Positions 1 through 6,349 of a DNA stretch of 14,132 nt are shown here, in pieces. Numbering within the stretch: the first letter of the stretch is position 1; each line of letters opens with the position of its first letter. The notes beneath the pieces are model-generated. The model was not told where the DNA came from. It was given only the letters and a program-made list of their open reading frames with translations, and ran no database searches. The DNA is from Nitrososphaerota archaeon (GTDB taxonomy: Archaea; Thermoproteota; Nitrososphaeria; Nitrososphaerales; UBA183), in NCBI GenBank assembly GCA_027886925.1, contig JAPCJN010000040.1, positions 330 to 14,461 of the forward strand, read 5' to 3'. The position numbers were made by a program, and so were the translations under genes.

Positions 1-1405
1 ACTCATGGACCGCCTTGGCCTGAGTCTCTGAGAGCTCCGCCGTCCCCTCCTCGCTGGAGGGAGCGCCTACGGCCCTTTCGTGCTTCGCCCAGGCGGCGGC
101 CCCCCTGATCCTTGTCAGTAGGTCTTGGGTCGCTCCTTCCTTTATCATCCCGTAGGCCGTCAACTTCTTGACGACGTATTCGTCTAGCAATCCCTCAGGC
201 GCGGTGGCGGACAGCTCGGCGAGCAGCCTGTAGGGCACGTGGACGCGGGGCTTGTCAGGCATGCGGAGCAATACGGTGTACTCGAAGAGGCCCCGCAGTC
301 TCGCCTCTTTCATGAGGTTGGGGTCCTTCTTCTTGGAGAAGTAGTGGTCCTCGAGCTCGTCGAACTCGTCCATGTAAACGGGGATGTCGCCGACGGAGAT
401 GCTCCTCGCTCCGACGATGCGCTTGAACATCAGCAGCCTGACGCTCTCCGGAGAAGCATAGGTGAGCCAGTCGTTGATGGTTATGACGTTGCCAACTGAT
501 TTTGACACCTTCTTCCCGCTCTTGTCCTGGAACATCTCGTATCTCGCGTGGTAGGGGGGCGGGTATCCGAGCACGTTTTCGCTGATCCAGTCGTTTATCT
601 TCACAGAGTCAGCGATGTCCTTTCCGTAGGCCTCGAACCTTATGTCGAGTGCCGCCCACCTCGCCGCGAACTCGCTCTTCCAGATGAGCTTCCCCTCGCC
701 TTCGGTGACCTTCCGGTCGCCTTCATAGCCGCATCCCTTCAAGATGGCGTTCCCCAGCTCCGCTCTGTCGCACTTGTAGTGCACCGTCTCAGCGACAGGG
801 TCGTAGGAGGAGACCACCGTGGTGTAGAGCCTCCCACAGTTCTTGCAGATCGGGGTGTATGGGAGGACGGTCTCATACTTCTCCTGCCCCGTCAGCTCCT
901 TGATCTTGCTCCCGATGATTTGCGAGTTCTCGAGAAGCTTCTTGATCTGGTTGTTGAGCAGCCCTTTCTTGTACGTCTCCGCCCCGCTCATGAATGTGTA
1001 GGATACGCCCAGGTCGTCGAGCGCCGTGCGGAGCAACCCTCCCGTGTGAGCCCCGAAGGAGCTGTGGCAACCGAACGGGTCGGGTATCCTCGTGACGGGG
1101 TGGGCGATGTAGTCCTTGAGCCACTCGGGGAAGCCGGCGGGCACTTTCCTCAGCCCGTCGAGGTCGTCCGAGTAGGCGATGAGCTCCGACTTGTAACCCA
1201 GAGTCTCTAGCGCGAGTTTCACCCCGTAGCTGCGGATGGCGTCTCCCACGCTGCCGAGGTGCGGGATCCCGGATGCGCCCAGGCCGCTCTCGACGCGGAG
1301 CAGGGAGGTGCTTCGTCCCAGCCTCTCCTCCCTCTCGAGGAGCTCGCTGGCCACCCTGTCCAGCCAAGTCCCCCTGCCTATGACGCCTGACTCTTGCGAT
1401 GACAT
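1..1405 (-). CDS. lysS: Lysyl-tRNA synthetase, class I (3' end truncated by window)
   Basis: Charges tRNA-Lys with lysine in the cytoplasm using the Rossmann-fold class I mechanism rather than the commoner class II enzyme. The minus strand is open from an ATG at 1405 to the window edge, giving 468 codons. The HIGH-type signature is SGIPHLGS (about residues 45-52) and the KMSKS-type signature is KKVSKS (298-303). Between them are two cysteine pairs, CKNC (187-190) and C212/C225, typical of the zinc-binding insert, and the AYGKD motif near 259-263. The family is usually a little over 500 residues, so only the last part of the anticodon-binding helical domain is missing. It lies 80 nt downstream of cdc48 on the same strand but has its own TATA-like element, so it is probably transcribed separately. 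Some annotations call this gene lysK. Identity is secure. Confidence 0.95.
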   Translation of the reverse strand, partial: MSSQESGVIGRGTWLDRVASELLEREERLGRSTSLLRVESGLGASGIPHLGSVGDAIRSYGVKLALETLGYKSELIAYSDDLDGLRKVPAGFPEWLKDYIAHPVTRIPDPFGCHSSFGAHTGGLLRTALDDLGVSYTFMSGAETYKKGLLNNQIKKLLENSQIIGSKIKELTGQEKYETVLPYTPICKNCGRLYTTVVSSYDPVAETVHYKCDRAELGNAILKGCGYEGDRKVTEGEGKLIWKSEFAARWAALDIRFEAYGKDIADSVKINDWISENVLGYPPPYHARYEMFQDKSGKKVSKSVGNVITINDWLTYASPESVRLLMFKRIVGARSISVGDIPVYMDEFDELEDHYFSKKKDPNLMKEARLRGLFEYTVLLRMPDKPRVHVPYRLLAELSATAPEGLLDEYVVKKLTAYGMIKEGATQDLLTRIRGAAAWAKHERAVGAPSSEEGTAELSETQAKAVHE

Positions 1406-1436
1406 CTGGTGTGTGAGCGGGTCTTGGACCGCGACC

Positions 1437-1446
1437 GATTAAAAGA
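1437..1446 (-). promoter_or_regulatory. TATA-like box for lysS
   Basis: The minus strand reads CTTTTAATC here in an otherwise GC-rich 80-nt gap between cdc48 and lysS. It lies about 33-40 nt upstream of the ATG at 1405. With the usual archaeal 25-27 nt spacing, transcription would begin near 1413-1415, giving a very short leader. Called on position and composition only. Confidence 0.5.
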
Positions 1447-1485
1447 TGTCCCGCCCTATTTGCCGCTGTTCGTTACGCTAACTGA

Positions 1486-3681
1486 CTAGCGGTAATAGGG
1501 GACGGCGACCTTCTCCATCGGCTTGCTCTCTCTGGAGGAACGCACCTTCTTGACAGCTTCCTTGAAGTGGTCGAAAGTTACGATGGCCTCTTCGAGGTGC
1601 TTCTTCGCGTCCTCTGGCTTTGGATATTTCGCTACGTACTCCTGGAGCTCCATCGACACGGCAGTATTGACCAGGGCGGCCACGTCGGCCCCGCTGAACC
1701 CTTCGGTAATGTCGACCAGGGACTGGAGGTCCTTCTTCACCTCGTTCGCGATCTGTTTGCCCTCCATGTTGATGGTGAGAATCTGCCTCCTCGACTCCTT
1801 GTCTGGCATCGGGATCGGGATGACCTTGTCGAACCTGCCTGGCCTGACCAGCGCCGGGTCGACCATGTCGATCCTGTTCGTCGCCGCCAAGACGACGACT
1901 CCCTCGAGGGACTGGATCCCGTCGAGCTCAGTCAGGAGCTGGCTCACCACCCTCTCGGTCACCATACTGTCTCCTCCCATCCCTCGCGTGGGAGCGATCG
2001 CGTCGATCTCATCGAAGAATATGATGCACGGAGCAGCCTGACGCGCCCTGCGGAAGACCTCCCTTACTCCCCGCTCGGACTCGCCCACCCACTTGCTGAG
2101 GAGCTCTGGACCCCTCACGCTGATGAAGTTCGCCTCGCTCTCAGTGGCCACAGCCTTTGCGAGCAGTGTCTTCCCTGTGCCCGACGAGCCGTAGAGAAGT
2201 ATGCCCTTTGGCATCCTGTAGCCGATGGCCTTGTAGAGGTCGGAGAACTTTAGCGGCCACTCCACTGCCTCCTGCAGCTCTCTCTTCACAGGTTCGAGGC
2301 CGCCAAGGTCAGCCCACTTTACGTCTGGCGTCTCGAGGTAGACCTCGCGCATGGCGGAAGGCATCACGTCCTTCAGTGCCCCCTCGAAGTCTGCCATCGT
2401 TTCGACCAGCTTGTCGAGGATCTCCGGGCTCAACCTCTCCTCTTCGAGCTTGAGCTCGGGAAGCATCCTGCGGAGCGTCTTCATCGCGGCCTCCTTGCAG
2501 AGGTATTCGGCATCAGCGCCGACGAAACCGTGGGTGACCGCCGCGAGCCTCTCCAGGTCCACGTCGGACGTCAGCGGCATGTGCCTGGTGTGGATCTGGA
2601 GTATCTCGTAGCGCCCTCTCTTGTCGGGCACCTTGATCTCGATCTCTCTGTCGAAGCGACCCGGTCTCCTGAGAGCGGGGTCGATCGCGTTGGGGCGGTT
2701 CGTCGCGGCAATCACGATTACCTTCCCTCGGGCTTCCAGGCCGTCCATCAACGACAGCAGCTGGCTCACTACCCTGCGTTCGACCTCTCCGGTCACCTCT
2801 TCTCTCTTAGGCGCGATCGAGTCTATCTCGTCGATGAATATGATCGTCGGCGCCTTTTCCTTCGCCTCCTTGAAGATCTCGCGGAGCCTGGCCTCGGACT
2901 CCCCATAGAACTTGCTCATGATCTCTGGGCCGGATATCGGTATGAAGTGAGCGTTGCTCTCCGTCGCCACGGCTTTCGCGAGGAGGGTCTTGCCCGTCCC
3001 TGGCGGACCGTAGAGGAGCACTCCCTTTGGTGCCTCGACGCCGAGCTTCTCGAAAATCTCAGGGTGTCGAAGAGGGAGCTCTATCATCTCCCTGACCTTC
3101 TGGATCTCGTCCTTGAGGCCGCCAATGTCCTCGTAGGTTACCTGGGGCACGCCACGCAGGGCCTCGCCCTTCTCCGAGATCACGAATACCGTCCTCTGCG
3201 TGATGAGGGCAGCCTCTGCCACCGGGCTTACGCTCATGACCTGGAAAGTCAGCCTCCCACCGAAATAAGGAATCATGACGTTGTCGCCCTTGGTCACCGG
3301 CACGCTCTCTAGGGTGTCGGCGAGATACCTCTCGTCAATCGGAGGCACCGCTTCGAGCGGCGCCACCACGACCTTCTCGGCCGGCGGTGCCTTGACCTTG
3401 CGGACGACGACCATGTCGCCGATGGCGACGCCAGCGTTGTTGCGGATGAGGCCGTCGATCCTCACGATGCCCCTACCCTCGTCCGAGGGATAGAGCGGTA
3501 GGCATTTCGCGACGGTGCGTCGCTTTCCCTTTATCTCGATAACGTCGCCCGTCGAGGCATCGAGTGCGTCCATCGCGTCATAGTCTATCCTGGCAACTCC
3601 ACGGCCAACGTCGCGCGTATAGGCTTCCAATACCTTCAGCTGGACTTGTTGAGTACTCATGCCTCTGTCACTGTCAGACAA
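1486..3681 (-). CDS. cdc48: Cdc48/VAT-type AAA+ ATPase with C-terminal HbYX-like tail
   Basis: Hexameric unfoldase that uses ATP to extract and unfold proteins, and in archaea can feed the 20S proteasome. Order of domains: Cdc48 N double-psi barrel (about residues 12-95), second N subdomain (105-170), AAA D1 with Walker A GPPGTGKT (225-232) and Walker B IIFIDEID (280-287), and AAA D2 with Walker A GSSGTGKT (498-505) and Walker B IIFFDEID (553-560). Both modules carry the RPGRFD arginine-finger region. The 731-residue length is normal. The protein ends in PYYR, so the last three residues fit the hydrophobic-Tyr-X proteasome-docking motif. The TTG at 3681 overlaps the end of hsp20 and has AGGAG 8 nt upstream. 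An ATG at 3660 (residue 8) is the alternative start and lacks a well-spaced ribosome site. It is co-transcribed with hsp20. Confidence 0.96.
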   Translation of the reverse strand: MSDSDRGMSTQQVQLKVLEAYTRDVGRGVARIDYDAMDALDASTGDVIEIKGKRRTVAKCLPLYPSDEGRGIVRIDGLIRNNAGVAIGDMVVVRKVKAPPAEKVVVAPLEAVPPIDERYLADTLESVPVTKGDNVMIPYFGGRLTFQVMSVSPVAEAALITQRTVFVISEKGEALRGVPQVTYEDIGGLKDEIQKVREMIELPLRHPEIFEKLGVEAPKGVLLYGPPGTGKTLLAKAVATESNAHFIPISGPEIMSKFYGESEARLREIFKEAKEKAPTIIFIDEIDSIAPKREEVTGEVERRVVSQLLSLMDGLEARGKVIVIAATNRPNAIDPALRRPGRFDREIEIKVPDKRGRYEILQIHTRHMPLTSDVDLERLAAVTHGFVGADAEYLCKEAAMKTLRRMLPELKLEEERLSPEILDKLVETMADFEGALKDVMPSAMREVYLETPDVKWADLGGLEPVKRELQEAVEWPLKFSDLYKAIGYRMPKGILLYGSSGTGKTLLAKAVATESEANFISVRGPELLSKWVGESERGVREVFRRARQAAPCIIFFDEIDAIAPTRGMGGDSMVTERVVSQLLTELDGIQSLEGVVVLAATNRIDMVDPALVRPGRFDKVIPIPMPDKESRRQILTINMEGKQIANEVKKDLQSLVDITEGFSGADVAALVNTAVSMELQEYVAKYPKPEDAKKHLEEAIVTFDHFKEAVKKVRSSRESKPMEKVAVPYYR

Positions 3682-4180
3682 CGTTGACTCTCCTATAACC
3701 CTTATTAGTTTTGTCCCTTAGTTTGAAAACTATGTCGAGCAACCCGTTGCGATATGTGGCGGCTCCCGACTCGGCATCGATCTCCCGCTGGAGGTCAATC
3801 TCAGCCTGGTATTTCCTCTCCGCGTGATCCGCCTGCATGGTCAGCTTGGTCTCGAGTGCCGATATCTGGATGTTCTGCTTGTCCATCCCAGGCAGTTCCA
3901 CGACGACCCTGAGCGTACCGGCCTTTTCGTCGACGACCTGCTCGTAGATCGGAGAGCGGGGCCCATCCGCGTTTTGCGGGTTGTCCCCGAAAAAGGCGAC
4001 CGTAGGCTTGCCTTCAGGCCCAATGGAGAACGCCATCCCCGTCACCACCCGCCTTGAGAACGAACCAGTCACGGAGAAACCGTTCCGCACAGCCTCTTCG
4101 AGGCTTTTTTCAAAGTCGCCAAAATAACGGTCGAGTTCTTCGAGCATGTCCTTCAATAGCTTCCTTCTGTCTTCATACAT
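3674..4180 (-). CDS. hsp20: Small heat-shock protein, Hsp20/alpha-crystallin family
   Basis: ATP-independent holdase chaperone that binds unfolding proteins and assembles into oligomers. From the ATG at 4180 it is 168 residues. The charged N-terminal region includes a GFSV...GPEGKP segment familiar from archaeal Hsp20 proteins. The alpha-crystallin domain spans about residues 85-155, with the VVVELPG strand, and ends in the hallmark NGLLDI. The very C-terminus reads VNVV, a V-x-V form of the I-x-I oligomerisation motif. A longer reading from a TTG at 4204 is open, but that codon sits only about 10-20 nt from the TATA box and would lie upstream of the expected transcript start, so the ATG is preferred. 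It is first in an operon with cdc48, whose start overlaps its stop. Its promoter is shared divergently with a winged-helix regulator. Confidence 0.93.
   Translation of the reverse strand: MYEDRRKLLKDMLEELDRYFGDFEKSLEEAVRNGFSVTGSFSRRVVTGMAFSIGPEGKPTVAFFGDNPQNADGPRSPIYEQVVDEKAGTLRVVVELPGMDKQNIQISALETKLTMQADHAERKYQAEIDLQREIDAESGAATYRNGLLDIVFKLRDKTNKGYRRVNVV
3690..3694 (-). promoter_or_regulatory. Ribosome binding site deciding the cdc48 TTG start
   Basis: The minus strand has AGGAG inside the last codons of hsp20, exactly 8 nt before the TTG at 3681. The competing ATG at 3660 has only AGAGG ending about 1 nt before it, which is too close. This favours the TTG start and translational coupling of cdc48 to hsp20. 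Confidence 0.5.
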
Positions 4181-4182
4181 CT

Positions 4183-4197
4183 TTAACCACTGGTTAA
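4183..4197. promoter_or_regulatory. Operator 1: 15-bp perfect inverted repeat, HSR1-like
   Basis: TTAACCACTGGTTAA is a perfect inverted repeat (TTAACC, 3-nt spacer, GGTTAA). It contains TAAC-N5-GTTA, the core of the CTAAC-N5-GTTAG motif reported for the heat-shock regulator HSR1 of Archaeoglobus fulgidus. It lies immediately before the hsp20 ATG, over or just downstream of the expected hsp20 transcription start. That is a position where a bound repressor would block RNA polymerase. The neighbouring winged-helix protein is the obvious candidate ligand (inference). Confidence 0.65.
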
Positions 4198-4212
4198 TTA
4201 CCAAATGGTTAA
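4198..4212. promoter_or_regulatory. Operator 2: adjacent degenerate copy of the inverted repeat
   Basis: TTACCAAATGGTTAA directly abuts operator 1. Its right arm TGGTTAA repeats that of operator 1 exactly 15 bp away, and its left arm departs from the palindrome by one base (TACC for TAAC when spaced N5). It ends 1 bp from the TATA element, so a protein bound here could hinder TBP/TFB in both directions. Two sites on a 15-bp period suggest cooperative dimers lying at an angle on the helix rather than on one face. Confidence 0.5.
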
Positions 4213-4213
4213 A

Positions 4214-4224
4214 CCTTTATAAGG
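4214..4224. promoter_or_regulatory. Bidirectional TATA box for hsp20-cdc48 and the regulator operon
   Basis: CCTTTATAAGG has inverted CCTT/AAGG arms and reads as a good TATA box on both strands (CCTTATAAAGG on the minus strand). On the plus strand, 25-27 nt spacing puts the start at or next to the GTG at 4246, implying a leaderless regulator mRNA. On the minus strand it puts the hsp20 start near 4190-4195, with a leader of about 10-15 nt. No second TATA element is seen between the genes. Confidence 0.7.
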
Positions 4225-4245
4225 ATTTTCCCGTATTGGTCTGCA

Positions 4246-4863
4246 GTGCCCTCGATCGAGCCTATCGCATCTTCCCGGGTAAGGCTTACCGTCGCTTTGC
4301 TCCTCACGGTGCGGCCGCGGACTCTCACTGAACTCGCCGAATCGACCGGCGTCTCGATTCAAGCCGTGCTGAAGCACACGAAGAAGCTCGAAGAGGAAGG
4401 CCTTCTCGCCTCTACGATTCTGGGCGCGGGCCGTTATGTGCGGCGAAGGAAACTCTACTCGATGAAAAAAAGGGTCGAAGGCGCCTCGAGCGAGACCATG
4501 CTGGTCGCCGCGTTCGCGCCCTCAGACAGAGAGCGGCCCGATGCCGAAGCAACAGAGGAACCCTACTCGGAGTACCTCGTCTTGGAGCGATTCGCCGAGG
4601 ACGTCGTCTTTAGTCGCGCCAATCTGCGAGAGAGCTTGAAGAGGCTAGAGCGTGCGATCTCGCGCCTGGCAGAGAGCCAGGATACGCTCACCAGGGCGAT
4701 AGTGGGACGACGCTCGCTTACGAGCGAGGAGAAGCACATAGCTTATCTCTACTTCACAGAGGACAGCGAGAGCAGGGTGAAAGACGTGCTCAAGACGCAT
4801 TTTGGTTGTGCAGACCCCAAGGCCGCGCTTACGGACGTCCTCACGAAGCTGGGGGGCAAATAG
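4246..4863 (+). CDS. Winged-helix repressor, HSR1/Phr-like heat-shock regulator
   Basis: Probable DNA-binding repressor of heat-shock genes and of itself. The 205-residue protein starts at GTG 4246. An ArsR/MarR-like winged helix-turn-helix occupies about residues 11-73: helix 2 is LTELAEST, the recognition helix is SIQAVLKHTKKLEEEG (37-52), and a basic wing ends GRYVRRRKLYSM. The rest is charged and helical, with a likely coiled coil near 124-152, fitting a dimerisation or sensing domain. Size and layout resemble Phr of Pyrococcus (about 200 residues), and HSR1 of Archaeoglobus is encoded beside hsp20 and cdc48 as here. The gene diverges from hsp20-cdc48 across tandem palindromes and is followed after 3 nt by surE. 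The DNA-binding fold is clear. The specific role comes from context, and other ArsR-like functions remain possible. Confidence 0.8.
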   Translation: MPSIEPIASSRVRLTVALLLTVRPRTLTELAESTGVSIQAVLKHTKKLEEEGLLASTILGAGRYVRRRKLYSMKKRVEGASSETMLVAAFAPSDRERPDAEATEEPYSEYLVLERFAEDVVFSRANLRESLKRLERAISRLAESQDTLTRAIVGRRSLTSEEKHIAYLYFTEDSESRVKDVLKTHFGCADPKAALTDVLTKLGGK

Positions 4864-4866
4864 GAT

Positions 4867-5709
4867 TTGGACGAAGACTACCTCGTGATGGTCTCGAACG
4901 ACGACGGAGTGACAAGCCCGGGGATCACTGCCCTGGCGGACGCCGTCTCGTCCCTCGCCCGAGTCATGATCGTCGGACCCGACAGCGAAAGGAGCGCCGC
5001 CGCGATGAGCCTTACGTTCAACAGACCTCTTCGAGTCACCAAGGTGCACGTGGGAAGGAGGATATGTTACGCCGTGTCAGGGAGCCCGGCCGACTCCGCG
5101 CTTGTGGGCATTCACAAGATTCTTCCGAGAAGGCCTGACGCGGTTGCCTCCGGGATAAACATCGGAGAGAACCTCACGATCCAGGATCTCTTCGCCTCGG
5201 GCACGGTCGCCGCGGCGCTTTCGGCGGCTCTCCTGGGGATCCCAGGCGTGGCCTTCTCGATGGAGGTCCCCCAGAACAGGACTTTCGTCCACGGCAGGAA
5301 GGAACCCAGATTCAGCATCCCTGCGCTGATCTCCGCGGAGATCATGCGCGAGGTCCTCGAACGGGGGCTCCCGAGCGGCGTGGACATGCTGAACGTGAAC
5401 TTCCCCTGGGATACGACCTGGGATACTCGTGTCAAGATCACTTCGGTCGAGGCGAGGAAGTGGAAGGACTCCGTCTTGGAGAGGGAGGACCCTCGTGGCA
5501 GGCCTTATTACTGGCTCTGGGGGTCGAGGATGCCAACGTTTCGCAAGAATTCTGACGCATTCGCGGTCCTCAAGCAGAAGGCCATCTCGATCTCGCCCCT
5601 TTCGCTCGACTTTACACCGAAGAACACCAGGGAGATCAGCACATTCGAGGACAAAATGCACTCGAGAATCGCCAAGATGAGGCAAGAGTTGAGTAGCAGG
5701 CATAAATAA
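4867..5709 (+). CDS. surE: 5'/3'-nucleotidase SurE
   Basis: Metal-dependent phosphatase that removes phosphate from nucleoside 5'- and 3'-monophosphates and acts in the cytoplasm, often in stress survival. The 280-residue protein shows the family landmarks in order: the metal-binding NDDGVTSPG (11-19), GPDSERSAAAMSLTF (37-51), GSPADSALVG, SGINIGENL (the conserved metal-binding Asn region) and SGTVAAALSAALLGIPGVAFS. The C-terminal part is the more variable oligomerisation arm. TTG 4867 is chosen because the next Met (residue 8) would cut away most of the first beta strand before NDDG. It begins 3 nt after the regulator stop and is surely co-transcribed with it. A TATA-like CATAAATAA overlaps its end and may add a promoter for downstream genes. 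Confidence 0.93.
   Translation: MDEDYLVMVSNDDGVTSPGITALADAVSSLARVMIVGPDSERSAAAMSLTFNRPLRVTKVHVGRRICYAVSGSPADSALVGIHKILPRRPDAVASGINIGENLTIQDLFASGTVAAALSAALLGIPGVAFSMEVPQNRTFVHGRKEPRFSIPALISAEIMREVLERGLPSGVDMLNVNFPWDTTWDTRVKITSVEARKWKDSVLEREDPRGRPYYWLWGSRMPTFRKNSDAFAVLKQKAISISPLSLDFTPKNTREISTFEDKMHSRIAKMRQELSSRHK
5701..5709 (+). promoter_or_regulatory. Possible internal promoter (TATA-like) before the membrane-protein gene
   Basis: CATAAATAA coincides with the last codons of surE and is the only A/T-rich patch nearby. Start spacing of 25-27 nt would place an mRNA 5' end near 5730, about 14 nt before the TTG at 5744. It could give the membrane protein, ABCE1 and Trm5 genes expression independent of the heat-shock regulator. 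The evidence is composition and position only. Confidence 0.3.
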
Positions 5710-5743
5710 GACACCGGAAGAAACAAAGCAGTCGGCGGGTATC

Positions 5744-6331
5744 TTGGAAAAGCAGCACGGCGAGGGGATGGAAGGCATGGGGTCGAGCGCTTCTCTCGAG
5801 AACGAAAGCGGCAAGCCCGTGGGTGCCCTGCTGATCCCTGCGGCGATGCCTTCGTTCTCCAGCGTGAAGGTCCTCACGGTCTCGAACCTCCTCAAGTTGG
5901 TGCTTCCTCCGCTTTTCGTAGCGTCACTCCCAAAGCGGGCGATAGGGTTCTCGTTCCCTAGAGGCAGGGAAGGGGCCATCCTGGGACTGGCAGTCTTGGG
6001 AGCGACAATTACGACTTCCTTCCTTGCGACGATGGCGTTCGGTGTCCTTGCGGGAGCGGCGGCTGTCTGGCTTTTCGGAGGGACTGCTGTAGTCATGCTC
6101 TACAACTCGGTCAGCGGTGGCCTGACGTTCGTGAAGCACAGGTGCTCCACGTGCAGGCTGCGGCCGATAATCGAAGAGCACGAGCTGATGCACCTCAACG
6201 GCGAGCCCTCCGAGGAGGCAGTTTGGCGCGCGGCGAAGAAGAAGTATTCCTACGACGGACTGGGGCTCGGGACTGACCCGAAGATCTGCAGTTTCTGTCC
6301 CATCGCCAAAAGATTGAAAGCGAACCCGTAG
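5744..6331 (+). CDS. Unrecognised membrane protein with two CxxC pairs
   Basis: I do not recognise a family. The 195-residue reading starts at TTG 5744. ATGs at 5768 and 5777 are alternatives that remove only a polar N-terminus. An apolar stretch at about 44-62 is followed by a longer one at about 77-120, enough for a two-helix hairpin. The soluble C-terminal part carries HRCSTC (132-137), two histidines in EEHELMH (145-150) and ICSFC (181-185). Two CxxC pairs about 45 residues apart, with His between, suggest a zinc or other metal site or a redox pair (inference). Having the cysteines after the last helix fits a small metal-binding domain at the membrane surface. The gene sits 34 nt after surE and 18 nt before ABCE1, so it belongs to the operon. 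Confidence 0.7.
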   Translation: MEKQHGEGMEGMGSSASLENESGKPVGALLIPAAMPSFSSVKVLTVSNLLKLVLPPLFVASLPKRAIGFSFPRGREGAILGLAVLGATITTSFLATMAFGVLAGAAAVWLFGGTAVVMLYNSVSGGLTFVKHRCSTCRLRPIIEEHELMHLNGEPSEEAVWRAAKKKYSYDGLGLGTDPKICSFCPIAKRLKANP

Positions 6332-6334
6332 ACC

Positions 6335-6340
6335 GGAGAG
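6335..6340 (+). promoter_or_regulatory. Ribosome binding site of ABCE1
   Basis: GGAGAG lies 9 nt before the ATG at 6350 in the 18-nt gap after the membrane-protein stop. It shows that genes inside the operon use Shine-Dalgarno pairing, in contrast to the first gene, whose GTG lies at the predicted transcript start. Confidence 0.6.
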
Positions 6341-6349
6341 TTTTCCGAG

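Noticed and set aside
873..1367. A minus-strand open frame inside the LysRS region
   Set aside because: It is out of frame with the LysRS reading, which carries the HIGH, KMSKS and zinc motifs. The other frame gives an Arg/Pro-rich product with no family features.
2530..3312. Long plus-strand open frames opposite cdc48
   Set aside because: The cdc48 frame is continuous and conserved over its whole length. The opposite frames are low-information products of biased codons.
4181..4204. Start of hsp20 at the TTG at 4204
   Set aside because: It would lie upstream of the expected transcript start set by the TATA box at 4214-4224. The eight extra residues are encoded by operator sequence.
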